Assembly: GCA_029667085.1 (NCBI GenBank)
Contig: JARUHJ010000001.1
Coordinates: 124,001 to 188,000, forward strand
DNA from: Deltaproteobacteria bacterium IMCC39524
GTDB taxonomy: Bacteria > Desulfobacterota > Desulfuromonadia > Desulfuromonadales > BM103
Direction: 5' to 3'
Length of the DNA stretch: 64,000 nucleotides
In this document: piece after piece, positions 41,101 to 50,008 of the stretch
Position numbering within the stretch: the first letter of the stretch is position 1
Layout: the number at the start of each line of letters is the position of its first letter
The notes under the pieces: generated by a model
The model's database searches: none
What the model was told of the DNA's origin: nothing
Seen by the model: the letters and a program-made list of their open reading frames with translations, nothing else
Made by a program: the position numbers and the translations under genes

Positions 41101-42690
41101 ATGTTGTTCCAAACACCTATCTTTTTTGTCTTTTTTACACTGTTTCTCGGCGCTTACTTCTTAACCCGAAAGCAGCTGAGGTTACAAAATGTTATCATTC
41201 TGCTCGGTAGCTACATCTTCTACGGTGCCTGGGATGAGCGTTTCCTGACTTTGATCATCGCGTCCACAGCAACCGATTTTTTGGCTGGAATCGGTGCATC
41301 GGGGCAACTCCTTACTCGGAAAAACCTTTTTAAGGCATCAGGGTATCTACTCGTCGGTAGTGCTATCTCTCTGGCTTATACCTACAAGCAATCTGTCGAT
41401 TACTACCTGTGTATTATCGCTCTCTGCCTACTCTTCTGGGTTGTCGCTTTCGTGGCAAAACAATTGGACGTAACTGCTCGTAAAAAGTTCTTTGTTGCGT
41501 TCAGTGTTATCGTCAACCTTGGCGTACTGGCTGTCTTCAAATACCTCAACTTCTTTGCCAATTCCCTTCAGTCTGCTGCAGGCAATTTCGGTTATGAGCT
41601 GAATTACGTAACGCTCAATATCATTCTGCCCGTTGGCATCTCATTCTACACTTTCCAGACACTAAGCTATTCGATTGATATCTATCGCGGCAAGATCAAA
41701 CCGACCAATAGCTTTCTTGACCTTGCGGCATTTGTCGCGTTCTTCCCCCAACTGGTGGCCGGCCCGGTTGAGCGTGCTTCGAACCTCTTGCCCCAGTTTG
41801 AAAAGTTACGTGTTTTTACCGCAGAAAGAATCAACTCCGGAGCGACTCTTTTCGTCTGGGGTTTGTTCAAGAAAGTCTTTATTGCGGACAACCTCTCTCT
41901 GATAGCAGACAAGGCTTTTTCTAACCCTGGTGATTTGGGCTCAATGGATCTCCTAGTTGGCCTGCTTGCCTTTACCTTCCAAATCTTCTGCGATTTCTCC
42001 GGCTACAGTGATATGGCGCGAGGTCTAGCAAGAATCATTGGCTTTGACCTGATGCTGAACTTCAATATCCCATACATTGCACGAACTCCCTCCGAATTCT
42101 GGCAGCGTTGGCATATCAGCCTTTCCTCTTGGCTTCGGGATTACCTGTATATCCCTCTTGGTGGCAATAAGGGTGGATCATTTTACATCTACCGAAATCT
42201 ATCTCTGACCATGTTGCTGGGAGGCTTGTGGCATGGTGCCAGCTGGACCTTTGTGATCTGGGGTGCTTATCAGGGTGCAATCCTGGTTGTTTATCGCCTA
42301 TTGAAAATTGATGAGATGCTTGCAACTCTCAAGGGGATACCAAATGTTTTAACACGGAATCTCATTAATGTGGCAGCGATCAGCATCATGTTCCTCTTTA
42401 CGATCTATGGTTGGCTGATCTTCCGCGCGAATACGATGGATGTTCTGACCTCATACACAACAAACCTGTTGCTGTTTAAAGGTGGGATCCCTTTCGATGG
42501 CTTGTTGAAAATTCTCTACTACGTCTGGCCGCTTTTGGCGATGCAGGCGATCCAGGTCTATCGCAAAAATCTGGAAATCTTCTTTGACTTGCCCAGCTTT
42601 GTTCGTCTGAATGTGGCCTTGTTTGTGCTTTACAGTATTATTCTTCTGCAACCCCACGCCACGGTTGCCTTCATATATTTTGATTTTTAA
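41101..42690 (+). CDS. MBOAT family O-acyltransferase (AlgI-like)
   Basis: 529 residues. AlgI/DltB-type membrane-bound O-acyltransferase with many membrane segments: LPVGISFYTFQTLSYSIDIYRG, AFFPQLVAGPVERASNLLPQ, FCDFSGYSDMARGLARIIGF, WQRWHISLSSWLRDYLYIPL and the active-site LLGGLWHGASWTFVIWG with its conserved His. It moves acyl groups across the membrane to an exported polymer. The SGNH protein that follows after 9 bases is its usual AlgJ/AlgX-like partner, so the pair probably O-acetylates the EPS in the periplasm. Confidence 0.95.
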   Translation: MLFQTPIFFVFFTLFLGAYFLTRKQLRLQNVIILLGSYIFYGAWDERFLTLIIASTATDFLAGIGASGQLLTRKNLFKASGYLLVGSAISLAYTYKQSVDYYLCIIALCLLFWVVAFVAKQLDVTARKKFFVAFSVIVNLGVLAVFKYLNFFANSLQSAAGNFGYELNYVTLNIILPVGISFYTFQTLSYSIDIYRGKIKPTNSFLDLAAFVAFFPQLVAGPVERASNLLPQFEKLRVFTAERINSGATLFVWGLFKKVFIADNLSLIADKAFSNPGDLGSMDLLVGLLAFTFQIFCDFSGYSDMARGLARIIGFDLMLNFNIPYIARTPSEFWQRWHISLSSWLRDYLYIPLGGNKGGSFYIYRNLSLTMLLGGLWHGASWTFVIWGAYQGAILVVYRLLKIDEMLATLKGIPNVLTRNLINVAAISIMFLFTIYGWLIFRANTMDVLTSYTTNLLLFKGGIPFDGLLKILYYVWPLLAMQAIQVYRKNLEIFFDLPSFVRLNVALFVLYSIILLQPHATVAFIYFDF

Positions 42691-42699
42691 GGTGCTGAT

Positions 42700-43788
42700 A
42701 TGATGAAGAAACTTTTGAAATTATCTGGACTGATGATTTACACAATCATCTTCGGTGAAACCTTCCTGCGCATTATGGCGCCGCAGCCCCTGATGCCACG
42801 CTATGTAACCGGCTCTGCAGATGGTGTCCGGGCGAATATCCCGAATGTTACTTATCATCATAAGACTCCAGAAGTTGATGTGGAAATCCGCATTAACGCA
42901 CAAGGGATAAGAGCCGACCGGGAATTCAGCCTGGAAAAACCTGAAGATACTTATCGAATTGTTCTGCTCGGCGATTCCTTCTTTATGGGTTATGAGGTTG
43001 AGCTTGAGAATAGTCTGGCCTGGCTGTTGGACGAAAAACTGCGGGGCAGGGGCGTCAACGCCGAGGTCATCAATCTGGCCGTGTCCGGCTTCGGTACTTC
43101 AGAGAACCTGATTGCATTGAAAGAACGTGGGCTGCGATACGATCCTGACCTGGTCATTATGGAATGGCATGCAACCGACCCTTCCGACAACATTCGGTCA
43201 AACCTGTTCCGGTTGAATGATGATCAACTCGAAACAGTTAGCCCTGCCTACCTGCCTGGAATCTCGAAACGTGATGCATTAATGCGCATTCCTGGTTATC
43301 CATGGCTTGTCGGCAACAGTCACCTGTACAGCTCGGTGCGCGAAAAAGCTGCTACTGCTGTTAAGGGTCTTTTGCTGGCTTTAAACCGGTCGCCAGCTAA
43401 AGAAACCGAAGCAGCAGATAGCTCACCCGCCGTTGCAGATGTCCTGGATGAAACTTTGATCAAGGCAGTGCAGCGTGAAGCGGAGAGTGTTGGTGCCGAG
43501 TTTGTTTTACTGGATGTGCCGATACGCCAAAGCCGTGTCGCATACAAATCGGCATTGAGTGCCCTGGAACTTGAAGAATTGCATAATGTAAATCTCGTTT
43601 CCCCCCTGGATAAGTTAATGCAGGAATCCTCCCCGGAAAAGAAACTGTATTTTGAACAAGGGCATGGCCACTGGACTGTTGAAGGAAACAGGATCGTTAC
43701 TGACGTTCTTGCTGATGCTCTTTTCTCAAAAGTCGAAAGTGTTGCAAATTTAGCCGCAAGAAAAAACCATTCCAAGTTGCCGCTATAA
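42700..43788 (+). CDS. SGNH/GDSL hydrolase-type acetyltransferase partner (AlgJ-like)
   Basis: 362 residues. An N-terminal membrane anchor (LLKLSGLMIYTIIFGETFLRI) leads into an SGNH domain with IVLLGDSFFMGYEVELENSL (block I Ser), INLAVSGFGTSENLIAL (Gly block) and EWHATDPSDNI. The C-terminal GHGHWTVEGNRIVTDVL carries the catalytic Asp/His region. It most probably takes the acetyl group from the MBOAT protein and hands it to the polysaccharide. It ends 1 base before the next gene. Confidence 0.88.
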   Translation: MMKKLLKLSGLMIYTIIFGETFLRIMAPQPLMPRYVTGSADGVRANIPNVTYHHKTPEVDVEIRINAQGIRADREFSLEKPEDTYRIVLLGDSFFMGYEVELENSLAWLLDEKLRGRGVNAEVINLAVSGFGTSENLIALKERGLRYDPDLVIMEWHATDPSDNIRSNLFRLNDDQLETVSPAYLPGISKRDALMRIPGYPWLVGNSHLYSSVREKAATAVKGLLLALNRSPAKETEAADSSPAVADVLDETLIKAVQREAESVGAEFVLLDVPIRQSRVAYKSALSALELEELHNVNLVSPLDKLMQESSPEKKLYFEQGHGHWTVEGNRIVTDVLADALFSKVESVANLAARKNHSKLPL

Positions 43789-43789
43789 G

Positions 43790-44740
43790 ATGAAGAATCG
43801 AATTGCCGGTTTCTACTCTCTTCTCCTGTGGTGTGTTGCTGGAATCCTGTTCTCTTGGTACATCCTACATCTCACTCGTGGTGATCATTTCCTTCCCGTT
43901 CGCCTGCTCACTTATATCACTCCCTGGGTGACAATTGCCGCAATTTTGGCCGCTCTCAGTGCCTGGTTCTTACAAAAATTCAAACTAGCAGCAACGCTTT
44001 CCTGTTTGTTCCTGCTGCTCGCTTACCCTTACATATCACAGTTCATACCTAGGAGTGTTGATCCGGGACCAGGACCAACCCTCAAGGTGATGACCTACAG
44101 CGTGATGGGCCGTAATCATGACTATGATGCGATGGCCAGAGTTTTTGCCGAGTATCAGCCTGACCTGGCGTATTTTCAGGAGGTCGGGCAGGGAGCACTC
44201 GAAGACAAGCTAACAGCACTTTCTGTGCACAAGAAACTCTACTTCGTGACGACCAATAATATCGGTTTTATCGTCAGCCGATATCCCATTGAGTTGGAAG
44301 AAGAAGCCAGGCCCTTTTCCCGTTTTACTCTCACGCTGCCACAGGGCGCTGTGTCTCTCTGGAATGTGCACACCTGGAAGGCGATCAGAAGTTACGATGC
44401 ACAATACGGGCAGATCAAAGCCTTGACTGAGGCTGTTGGCAAGACCTCCGATCCGATGATTGTGGCGGGTGATTTTAACGCGACTGAGATGAGTGAGACC
44501 TACCGGATGATGGCTGCTCATCTCAAAAATACCCATGCGGAGGCCGGGTTTGGTTTTGGCTTTACCTTCCCGACTCCGGCCCGGAGGATGGGGAGTCTGT
44601 TTCCTTTTTTGCGGATAGATCATATTTTTTACAGTCAGCATTTTGAGGCAATCAGTAGCAAGGTTGGTGAGAATGCTGGTGGGTCCGATCATTTACCGGT
44701 TATTGCTGAGTTGAGGCTGGTGGATGATAGGGTGGAGTAG
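43790..44740 (+). CDS. Membrane-anchored endonuclease/exonuclease/phosphatase family protein
   Basis: 316 residues. Three membrane segments occupy the first ~85 residues (LLLWCVAGILFSWYILH and two more). The rest is an EEP domain: KVMTYSVMGRNHDYDAMARV, AYFQEVGQG (metal Glu), VWNVHTW-type strand, VAGDFNATEMSETYRMM and RIDHIFYS, ending GGSDHLPVIAELRL. These motifs fit a Mg-dependent phosphoesterase facing the periplasm. EEP proteins of this layout can act on phospholipids, but no substrate is evident. It follows the acyltransferase partner by 1 base. Confidence 0.85.
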   Translation: MKNRIAGFYSLLLWCVAGILFSWYILHLTRGDHFLPVRLLTYITPWVTIAAILAALSAWFLQKFKLAATLSCLFLLLAYPYISQFIPRSVDPGPGPTLKVMTYSVMGRNHDYDAMARVFAEYQPDLAYFQEVGQGALEDKLTALSVHKKLYFVTTNNIGFIVSRYPIELEEEARPFSRFTLTLPQGAVSLWNVHTWKAIRSYDAQYGQIKALTEAVGKTSDPMIVAGDFNATEMSETYRMMAAHLKNTHAEAGFGFGFTFPTPARRMGSLFPFLRIDHIFYSQHFEAISSKVGENAGGSDHLPVIAELRLVDDRVE

Positions 44741-44800
44741 AGGTCGCCAACAAGCTTAAGGCCGAAAGCATTTATTTGGATATTAGGCTAAAATAAATTC

Positions 44801-45913
44801 ATGCATCCCTACACACAACTTGCAAGACATCTTTCGCCGATGGTCGGTCCCGAGGAGGCTGGTGATGTCGATTGGACGCTGCTACTACAGCTTGCCAACC
44901 TGCACAAATGCACACCGCTCTGGTATGTCCGCCTGTGGGAGAAAGGCCTGCTCGGCGAGTTGCCAACAGGGCTGGTTGAGTATCTTGCCCAGTTGCATGC
45001 CGCCAATGTTGAGCGTAACAGTACACTGAAAAGTGAACTGGCGGAGATTGTCGGCTGGTTTGCAAAAGTGGGAATTGAGGTTGTGTTGTTGAAGGGAGCG
45101 GCGGTATTAGCCGACGATCTCTATGGCGATCCGGGGGCTCGGCTGATGGGGGATCTCGACCTGTTGGTTCCCCCTGATCGGGCAGACGAGGCGCAGCAAC
45201 TGTTGTTGGGCCAAGGCTATGCGCTCTGCCCGCCGGAAGAAGAGAAGGTTGTCTACCGTCTACCGACCGACGTCGATTACCATCTGGAACCGTTGTATCG
45301 ACCAGGCAGTGGTATTGTGGTGGAGGTTCACCACCGGATGATGTCTCGGCAGGGGGGGAGGGCCTTGCCGGTAGATCGGGCCTGGGCCGAAAAGGTTCCG
45401 GCCCCGGGTTTCGGTGATGAGGTGTTTCTGCCGAGCCCTGGTTGGCGATTGCTGCACAATGCTTTGCATGCGTTGCTCCCCTATGGAGAATTTATAAAGG
45501 GGCAAGTACTGCTTTGCAATCTTGCTGAAGCGGCTGCCCTTCTTGAGGTCGGGCATGAGCTGGACTGGAGCGGTTGGGAAGATGCTGGTGGAAAGCATCG
45601 GCTGCGAGCCGAACTAAACGGTTACGCTCTGCTGCTGCACGAACTTATGGACGTCCCGTTTCCTGCAAATTGGCCACCTCTTTCCAAAAATGCCAACCTG
45701 CTCACGCTGCTGGTTGCCGGCGGAGCGAGAGAGGTTGTCTCTCCCTATGAAGACGACGCCAAGCGCTTGCGGCGGCATTACCTCGCCCGGCTGCCAGGCT
45801 ATGCCTGGCACAACGTCTGTTATGCTCCGGGCTGGTGGCGGTTGCCGGAAAGGTTTGGTTGTTTGTTGACGCGCGGGCTGCGAAGCAGCGCCCGGAAAAA
45901 ACTTCGTCTATAA
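44801..45913 (+). CDS. NTP_transf_5-type nucleotidyltransferase family protein
   Basis: 370 residues. The nucleotidyltransferase core is seen at VVLLKGAAVLADDLYGDPGA, then RLMGDLDLLVPPDRADEAQQ, in which the D.DLLV metal site follows the LKG motif. VEVHHRMMS and WRLLHNALHALLPYGEFIK are also typical of PF14907. Such proteins accompany PqqD- and HprK-related genes in peptide-modification clusters, including lasso peptide gene sets with kinases. Here it lies 90 bases before the small RR-motif peptide and 339 bases before the HprK-like kinase. It may extend a phosphorylated group on the peptide, by inference. Confidence 0.82.
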   Translation: MHPYTQLARHLSPMVGPEEAGDVDWTLLLQLANLHKCTPLWYVRLWEKGLLGELPTGLVEYLAQLHAANVERNSTLKSELAEIVGWFAKVGIEVVLLKGAAVLADDLYGDPGARLMGDLDLLVPPDRADEAQQLLLGQGYALCPPEEEKVVYRLPTDVDYHLEPLYRPGSGIVVEVHHRMMSRQGGRALPVDRAWAEKVPAPGFGDEVFLPSPGWRLLHNALHALLPYGEFIKGQVLLCNLAEAAALLEVGHELDWSGWEDAGGKHRLRAELNGYALLLHELMDVPFPANWPPLSKNANLLTLLVAGGAREVVSPYEDDAKRLRRHYLARLPGYAWHNVCYAPGWWRLPERFGCLLTRGLRSSARKKLRL

Positions 45914-46002
45914 ATGATTTGCATTCACTTGAATATGAGTGCTATCTTACAAAACGTCTATGTTGTCGTTTCATAATAGTTTTATCTCGAATAGAGGGTA
46001 AG

Positions 46003-46224
46003 ATGAAGGCGATTCAGAAAAATACAGATAGTGAAGACAATCAGCTCGTCGATGCCTCCCGCCGCGATTTTCTACGTAAGAGCGTTTATGCCGCTTATGC
46101 CACACCGTTGATCACGACATTGCTGGTCCAAAAGGCCAGCGCTGCCGCTTCCTCCGCTGGTACTAATAATCCCAATTGTCAAGATCCCGTCTGGAGTGCA
46201 CTGCGTCCCGGTGTGTGTGAATAA
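46003..46224 (+). CDS. Small Tat-type (SRRDFLRK) peptide, candidate modified precursor
   Basis: 73 residues from ATG 46003 with GAGGG upstream; the longer in-frame extension to 45835 runs back into the preceding gene. The first 25 residues are polar (QLVD near position 14). Then comes SRRDFLRKSVYAAYATPLIT, a textbook twin-arginine signal, a hydrophobic stretch and a cleavage-like KASAAAS. The remaining ~25 residues (AGTNNPNCQDPVWSALRPGV, CE) hold two cysteines. It parallels the peptide at 8945 in layout and local sequence and lies 27 bases before an HprK-like gene. I infer a substrate of that kinase. Confidence 0.75.
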   Translation: MKAIQKNTDSEDNQLVDASRRDFLRKSVYAAYATPLITTLLVQKASAAASSAGTNNPNCQDPVWSALRPGVCE

Positions 46225-46251
46225 AGTTCTTCTCTCAATGTCGCTGTAGTT

Positions 46252-47433
46252 ATGTCTTTTGATTCCGGTGGAATAGCTTTTCATCCCTTTGCTGGCGGTG
46301 CCGCTTTACACAGGACAGGCGGCCATCGGCTCTGGGTTCTGAACTCCAGTTCGGCAGTTCTCTGGTGCTTGCTGGAGGAGCTCGGCGACACTTACGAGCT
46401 CGTTGGGGCCTACGCAGCTCATTTCCGAATTACTTCTGAACAGGCCCATGCTGATGTAAAGCTGGGCCTGGATCATTTTGTACGGGCCGGGTTGCTGCGA
46501 GAAGTGGTTGAGGAAACTCAAGAAAATCTCCCTCTAGATGTGGTTGACCCTTTAAATCGCTCTACCTATCCTTTGCCTATTGTTAAGTCCAGCTCCACTG
46601 CAGTTCGGAGCTTTCAGTTGGGGGGGCTCTCCTGGCAGGTGACCTGTTCCGACTCTGAACTGGGTGAAACATGGCTCTCTCCTTTTACCCATTTGTCTGC
46701 AGCGTTTGATGAACTCCATTGGCGCTTTGACCTGATGGAGGTCGATAACGAGTGGACGATCTGCGGTGATGGGGAGTTATGGTCGGAGCAGCTTTCGGCC
46801 GACCAGGTGCTTCCCAGCTTGCAGGCCGTGCTTTTTGGGTTGCTTTGTGCTGCGCAAGAACATCGCCTGTTGCTGCATGCCGCTGTATTGGTACGCGACG
46901 GCCAGGCGCTATTGTTGCCAGCGGAGGCGGGCAGTGGCAAATCGACCCTGACTTTGGCCTTGGCGGCGCATGGCTGGCAGGTTTACTCAGATGAATTGGC
47001 TCCTCTCGACCCTGTCTTGCTAAAGGTCGATCCATTTCCCTTGCCGATTGGCATTAAGAGTCGCTCTTTGAGCTCGCTGGCAGCCTGGTACCCTGAACTG
47101 GGGGAGGTTCCTGCCCACCGTCGTGCTGATGGCCAGCAGGTCCGCTTTCTGGGAGACCGCACCGCACCGCTGGCCGCATCGAATGCTGCTCCGGCAAAGG
47201 TGTCCCGTTTGATCTTTCCTTGCTACAAAGAGAATACAGAAACACGTTTGCGTCGTTTAGAGCCTCTTCACGCGCTTGAACTGCTTGCTTGCACAGGCTC
47301 ATCGCAACGCGCCCTGACTGAAACAGATGTTGCCGCCTTGCTGACCCTTGCTGAAAAACGTGAATGCTGGCTGCTCGAGTATACCGAGGTCGCCGAGGCA
47401 GTAAAAGCCTTACGTGAAGAGAGTCTGGTTTGA
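46252..47433 (+). CDS. PqqD-like/HPr-kinase-like (HprK-related) protein, second copy
   Basis: 393 residues. The N-terminal ~85 residues look like a PqqD-type peptide-binding domain (HRLWVLNSSSAVLWCLLEEL). The C-terminal kinase part has AEAGSGKSTLTLALA (P-loop near residue 224), VYSDELAPLD and PIGIKSRSLSSLAAW. The last two correspond to the Walker-B-like and substrate loops of HPr kinase. P-loop position and total length are nearly the same as in the copy at 9192, though overall identity is modest. It lies 27 bases after the RR-motif peptide, and no HPr gene is nearby, so sugar-transport control is unlikely. Confidence 0.82.
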   Translation: MSFDSGGIAFHPFAGGAALHRTGGHRLWVLNSSSAVLWCLLEELGDTYELVGAYAAHFRITSEQAHADVKLGLDHFVRAGLLREVVEETQENLPLDVVDPLNRSTYPLPIVKSSSTAVRSFQLGGLSWQVTCSDSELGETWLSPFTHLSAAFDELHWRFDLMEVDNEWTICGDGELWSEQLSADQVLPSLQAVLFGLLCAAQEHRLLLHAAVLVRDGQALLLPAEAGSGKSTLTLALAAHGWQVYSDELAPLDPVLLKVDPFPLPIGIKSRSLSSLAAWYPELGEVPAHRRADGQQVRFLGDRTAPLAASNAAPAKVSRLIFPCYKENTETRLRRLEPLHALELLACTGSSQRALTETDVAALLTLAEKRECWLLEYTEVAEAVKALREESLV

Positions 47434-47614
47434 AAGCTTTCATGTGTGGTGGATTGTCAAGGCCCACCTTCATCAAATGTGTTCCCTTCCAAAGTCTGAC
47501 ACGTTTAGGACAGGTATACAGCATAGCTGCGCTGCCTGCTAATTAATTGGTTTATAATAAAAAAAGTCTTGTTAATCCTTCCTGACTACTGTAATTTGTC
47601 AAAACTTTTCTTGC

Positions 47615-47701
47615 CTTCTCCGACAAGAGCAACTCCGGAGCAATCCGGATACGCAAAGTCAGGGGTCACAATGACGTGACCGCCCAACTACCGAAGAGAA
47701 G
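47615..47701 (+). promoter_or_regulatory. Cyclic-di-GMP-I (GEMM-I) riboswitch, second copy
   Basis: The core reads CTCCGACAAGAGCAACTCCG, GAGCAATCCGGATACGCAAA, GTCAGGGGTC and CGCCCAACTACCGAAGAG. The closing stem is CTTCTC (47615-47620) with GAGAAG (47696-47701). It matches the aptamer at 29167 block by block, including GCAA, ACGCAAAGTC and the final CCGAAGAG. It lies 228 bases before the polyprenyl glycosylphosphotransferase start and thus heads the export operon. I see no clear T-run terminator in the following bases, so the expression platform is not resolved. Confidence 0.82.
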
Positions 47702-47928
47702 ATCGCATTCCGGTTTCAGGGGGATTTGCTTTTGCAATTCCCTTGTGCAGTTATGACGGCCCTTCTTCGGAAATATCTGAGGGGGGTCTTTTTGCATTCA
47801 AGGGGAGTTGTCGATATCTGCTGGCAATTAAGAAAAGTTTGTTTGCCGTTGGCGGGTATTGGTTGGTGGAAAGCAATCGTTAACAACTTGACGGCAGTCG
47901 TCAAGTCAAGCATAAACCGGGGGGTACA

Positions 47929-49365
47929 ATGCTACGTGAAGAGGGGTCCTTATTAAAACAAAAAGGTCTGAAGGTTCTCGACCTGCTGCTTACTTGCGTT
48001 GCATTTGGCCTCGCCTATGAGTTAAAGCAGTCTTGGCTGGGCGTTTTTTCCGGGCTTGTTGGCAACGTTAACTACCTGCTGGTTCTGTTGACGACTCTTA
48101 TCTGCTGTGCTGTCAGCTACGATTTCTTTAATCTGCACAAAATCGAGCGCCGCGTCGATATCGATACACAATTCCGTAGTATTTTTAAAGCTGTTATTGC
48201 CGGTTCGGCATTGGCAGTTTTTTTGTTTTATGTGTTTAAATACGACCAGGTCAGCCGCTTGTTTTTTGCTTTTTTCATGATTTTTGATTTGCTGCTTCTC
48301 CTGGTGAGCCGGATGGTTATTGCTAAATTGGGCCTCTGGAGAAGTCGCGGCAGTATGGGCCATCGGCATGTCCTGGTGATTGGCAGCCTTGAGCGGGCCC
48401 GTGACCTGCTCAATCTTATGGCCTCTGACAGTGAACGTCGATTGGAACTGGTCGGATGCCTGGATCCTGATCCTGAGCGGGTTGGCAAGACGGTCGTTCC
48501 CGGGGTGACCGTACTCGGTACCATGGATGACTACGAATCAATGATTCTTGACCGGGCGATCGATGAGGTGGTGTTCGCCATGCCGTTGAAGTTGATCTCT
48601 GATGCCCGTGAACGGATCGGATTTGCCGAGAAAGTTGGGGTCAATGTGCGCGTTATGCCGGACTGGCAATTGCAGAAACTGATGTTTCAGCCTGAGATTG
48701 CTTCGATAACCGTGGAAAAATTCGCCGGTATGCCAACTCTGGCTCTTTCTTCCGTGCCGAGAAACGAATTCGAGTTGTTTCTCAAGTACCTGTTTGATCG
48801 AGTGGCGGCGGCCTGTGGCCTGATGTTTCTGGCCCCTCTCTTTGTTGCTCTGGCCCTGGTCATCAAGTTTAGCAGCAAGGGGCCTGTCTTCTTTCGCCAG
48901 GAGCGCAGCGGTCTGAATGGTCGCCTCTTCACTCTACTCAAATTCCGCACTATGGTTGAAAATGCAGAAGAGTTGAAAGCTGCTCTGGCCGATCAGAACG
49001 AAGTAGACGGACCGGTCTTCAAGATAAAGGCTGATCCTCGCATCACAATGGTAGGCCGGTTTTTGCGTAGAACCAGTCTCGATGAATTGCCACAGCTCAT
49101 CAATATCCTGCGTGGAGAAATGAGTCTGGTGGGACCACGCCCGCCGATCCCTGCGGAGGTCAAGGATTACCAACCGTGGCAGCGTCGACGTCTTTCGATG
49201 CGGCCGGGTTTAACTTGTATTTGGCAGGTGAGTGGCCGCAATAATATCACCTTTGACAGGTGGATGGAGCTAGACCTCGAATACATCGACCATTGGTCCA
49301 TCGGTCTTGATGCAAGGCTGCTCTTTAGGACTGTGCCTGCTGTCCTCTTTGGCAGTGGGCAATAA
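47929..49365 (+). CDS. Undecaprenyl-phosphate glycosylphosphotransferase (WcaJ/EpsZ-like)
   Basis: 478 residues. Four membrane segments at the N-terminus, a CoA_binding_3-type domain ([19 protein letters not shown], then EVVFAMP), a fifth segment ([20 protein letters not shown]) and the catalytic sugar-transferase domain: [70 protein letters not shown]. It puts the first sugar-1-phosphate on undecaprenyl phosphate and so starts the repeat unit. It is the first gene after the second c-di-GMP riboswitch. Confidence 0.95.
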   Translation: MLREEGSLLKQKGLKVLDLLLTCVAFGLAYELKQSWLGVFSGLVGNVNYLLVLLTTLICCAVSYDFFNLHKIERRVDIDTQFRSIFKAVIAGSALAVFLFYVFKYDQVSRLFFAFFMIFDLLLLLVSRMVIAKLGLWRSRGSMGHRHVLVIGSLERARDLLNLMASDSERRLELVGCLDPDPERVGKTVVPGVTVLGTMDDYESMILDRAIDEVVFAMPLKLISDARERIGFAEKVGVNVRVMPDWQLQKLMFQPEIASITVEKFAGMPTLALSSVPRNEFELFLKYLFDRVAAACGLMFLAPLFVALALVIKFSSKGPVFFRQERSGLNGRLFTLLKFRTMVENAEELKAALADQNEVDGPVFKIKADPRITMVGRFLRRTSLDELPQLINILRGEMSLVGPRPPIPAEVKDYQPWQRRRLSMRPGLTCIWQVSGRNNITFDRWMELDLEYIDHWSIGLDARLLFRTVPAVLFGSGQ

Positions 49366-49423
49366 GATTCTGATAAACTAATATCCGTTATTTGTTGTGC
49401 TAATGAAAACGAAGGAGAAGCTC

Positions 49424-49891
49424 ATGTTGCGTACTTTTTTGATAATGATCTGCTTGATTTTGCCGAGTTTACCGGTTTTTGCGGTCGAAGACGATGCTGA
49501 AAATCTGCTTGACGAGCAGATTGTAACGAACTGCGCTCTGGATGTTAGTGATGAGGTGGTGGCTATTTTTGAAGAACCTGGGCTGACTCTAGAAGAAATG
49601 CTCGGACGAGCCCTTGATGCCGACTCCAGCCTCTGTGGTGTCCTCTCTGTTGCGAAGAACAAGGGCTATTCTCAGGAACGGGTTCTTGAAATTTTGCTTT
49701 CTGGGATGTCTGGTTCTGTTGACGTACTTGTTAGGGCAGCAATTGATGCAGGCTATGATATGTTGGTTGTCGGTGAGATCTCAATTTCTTCAAGCCAACA
49801 GGTTTCGGTTGGAGAAGCGAGGGTTGACGGATCCTTAGGTGCCCTGGGCGGTTACGGTAGTGGTGAACCTGCTAGCCCTGCTTCTCTTTAA
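49424..49891 (+). CDS. Small secreted protein of unknown function in EPS export operon
   Basis: 155 residues from ATG 49424 with AAGGAG about 7 bases upstream. Signal peptide ends near LPVFAVED. The mature part is acidic and helical, with two cysteines (NCALD and SSLCGVLS), then PGLTLEEMLGRALDA and YSQERVLEILLSG. The tail is Gly/Ser/Ala-rich and probably disordered. I recognise no family. A terminator follows it, so downstream genes may be partly uncoupled. Confidence 0.7.
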   Translation: MLRTFLIMICLILPSLPVFAVEDDAENLLDEQIVTNCALDVSDEVVAIFEEPGLTLEEMLGRALDADSSLCGVLSVAKNKGYSQERVLEILLSGMSGSVDVLVRAAIDAGYDMLVVGEISISSSQQVSVGEARVDGSLGALGGYGSGEPASPASL

Positions 49892-49919
49892 TCCGTGGTT
49901 TTCTCTACATTTGATCTTT

Positions 49920-49946
49920 GCAGCCTCTCGCTTTCCGGGAGGCTGC
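49920..49946 (+). terminator. Hairpin between secreted protein and beta-barrel gene
   Basis: GCAGCCTC (49920-49927) pairs with GAGGCTGC (49939-49946) over an 11-base loop, followed by ATCTTT. It could terminate or attenuate transcription before the beta-barrel gene. Confidence 0.6.
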
Positions 49947-50008
49947 ATCTTTAATGAGCGGTTCTTTTTCGATGGGCCGTGATGATGAGTACTAATGGGG
50001 GTAAGATA

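Noticed and set aside
47726-47956. 76-codon frame after the second riboswitch
   Set aside because: It overlaps the start of the glycosylphosphotransferase gene, has no clear start signal and shows no recognisable family.
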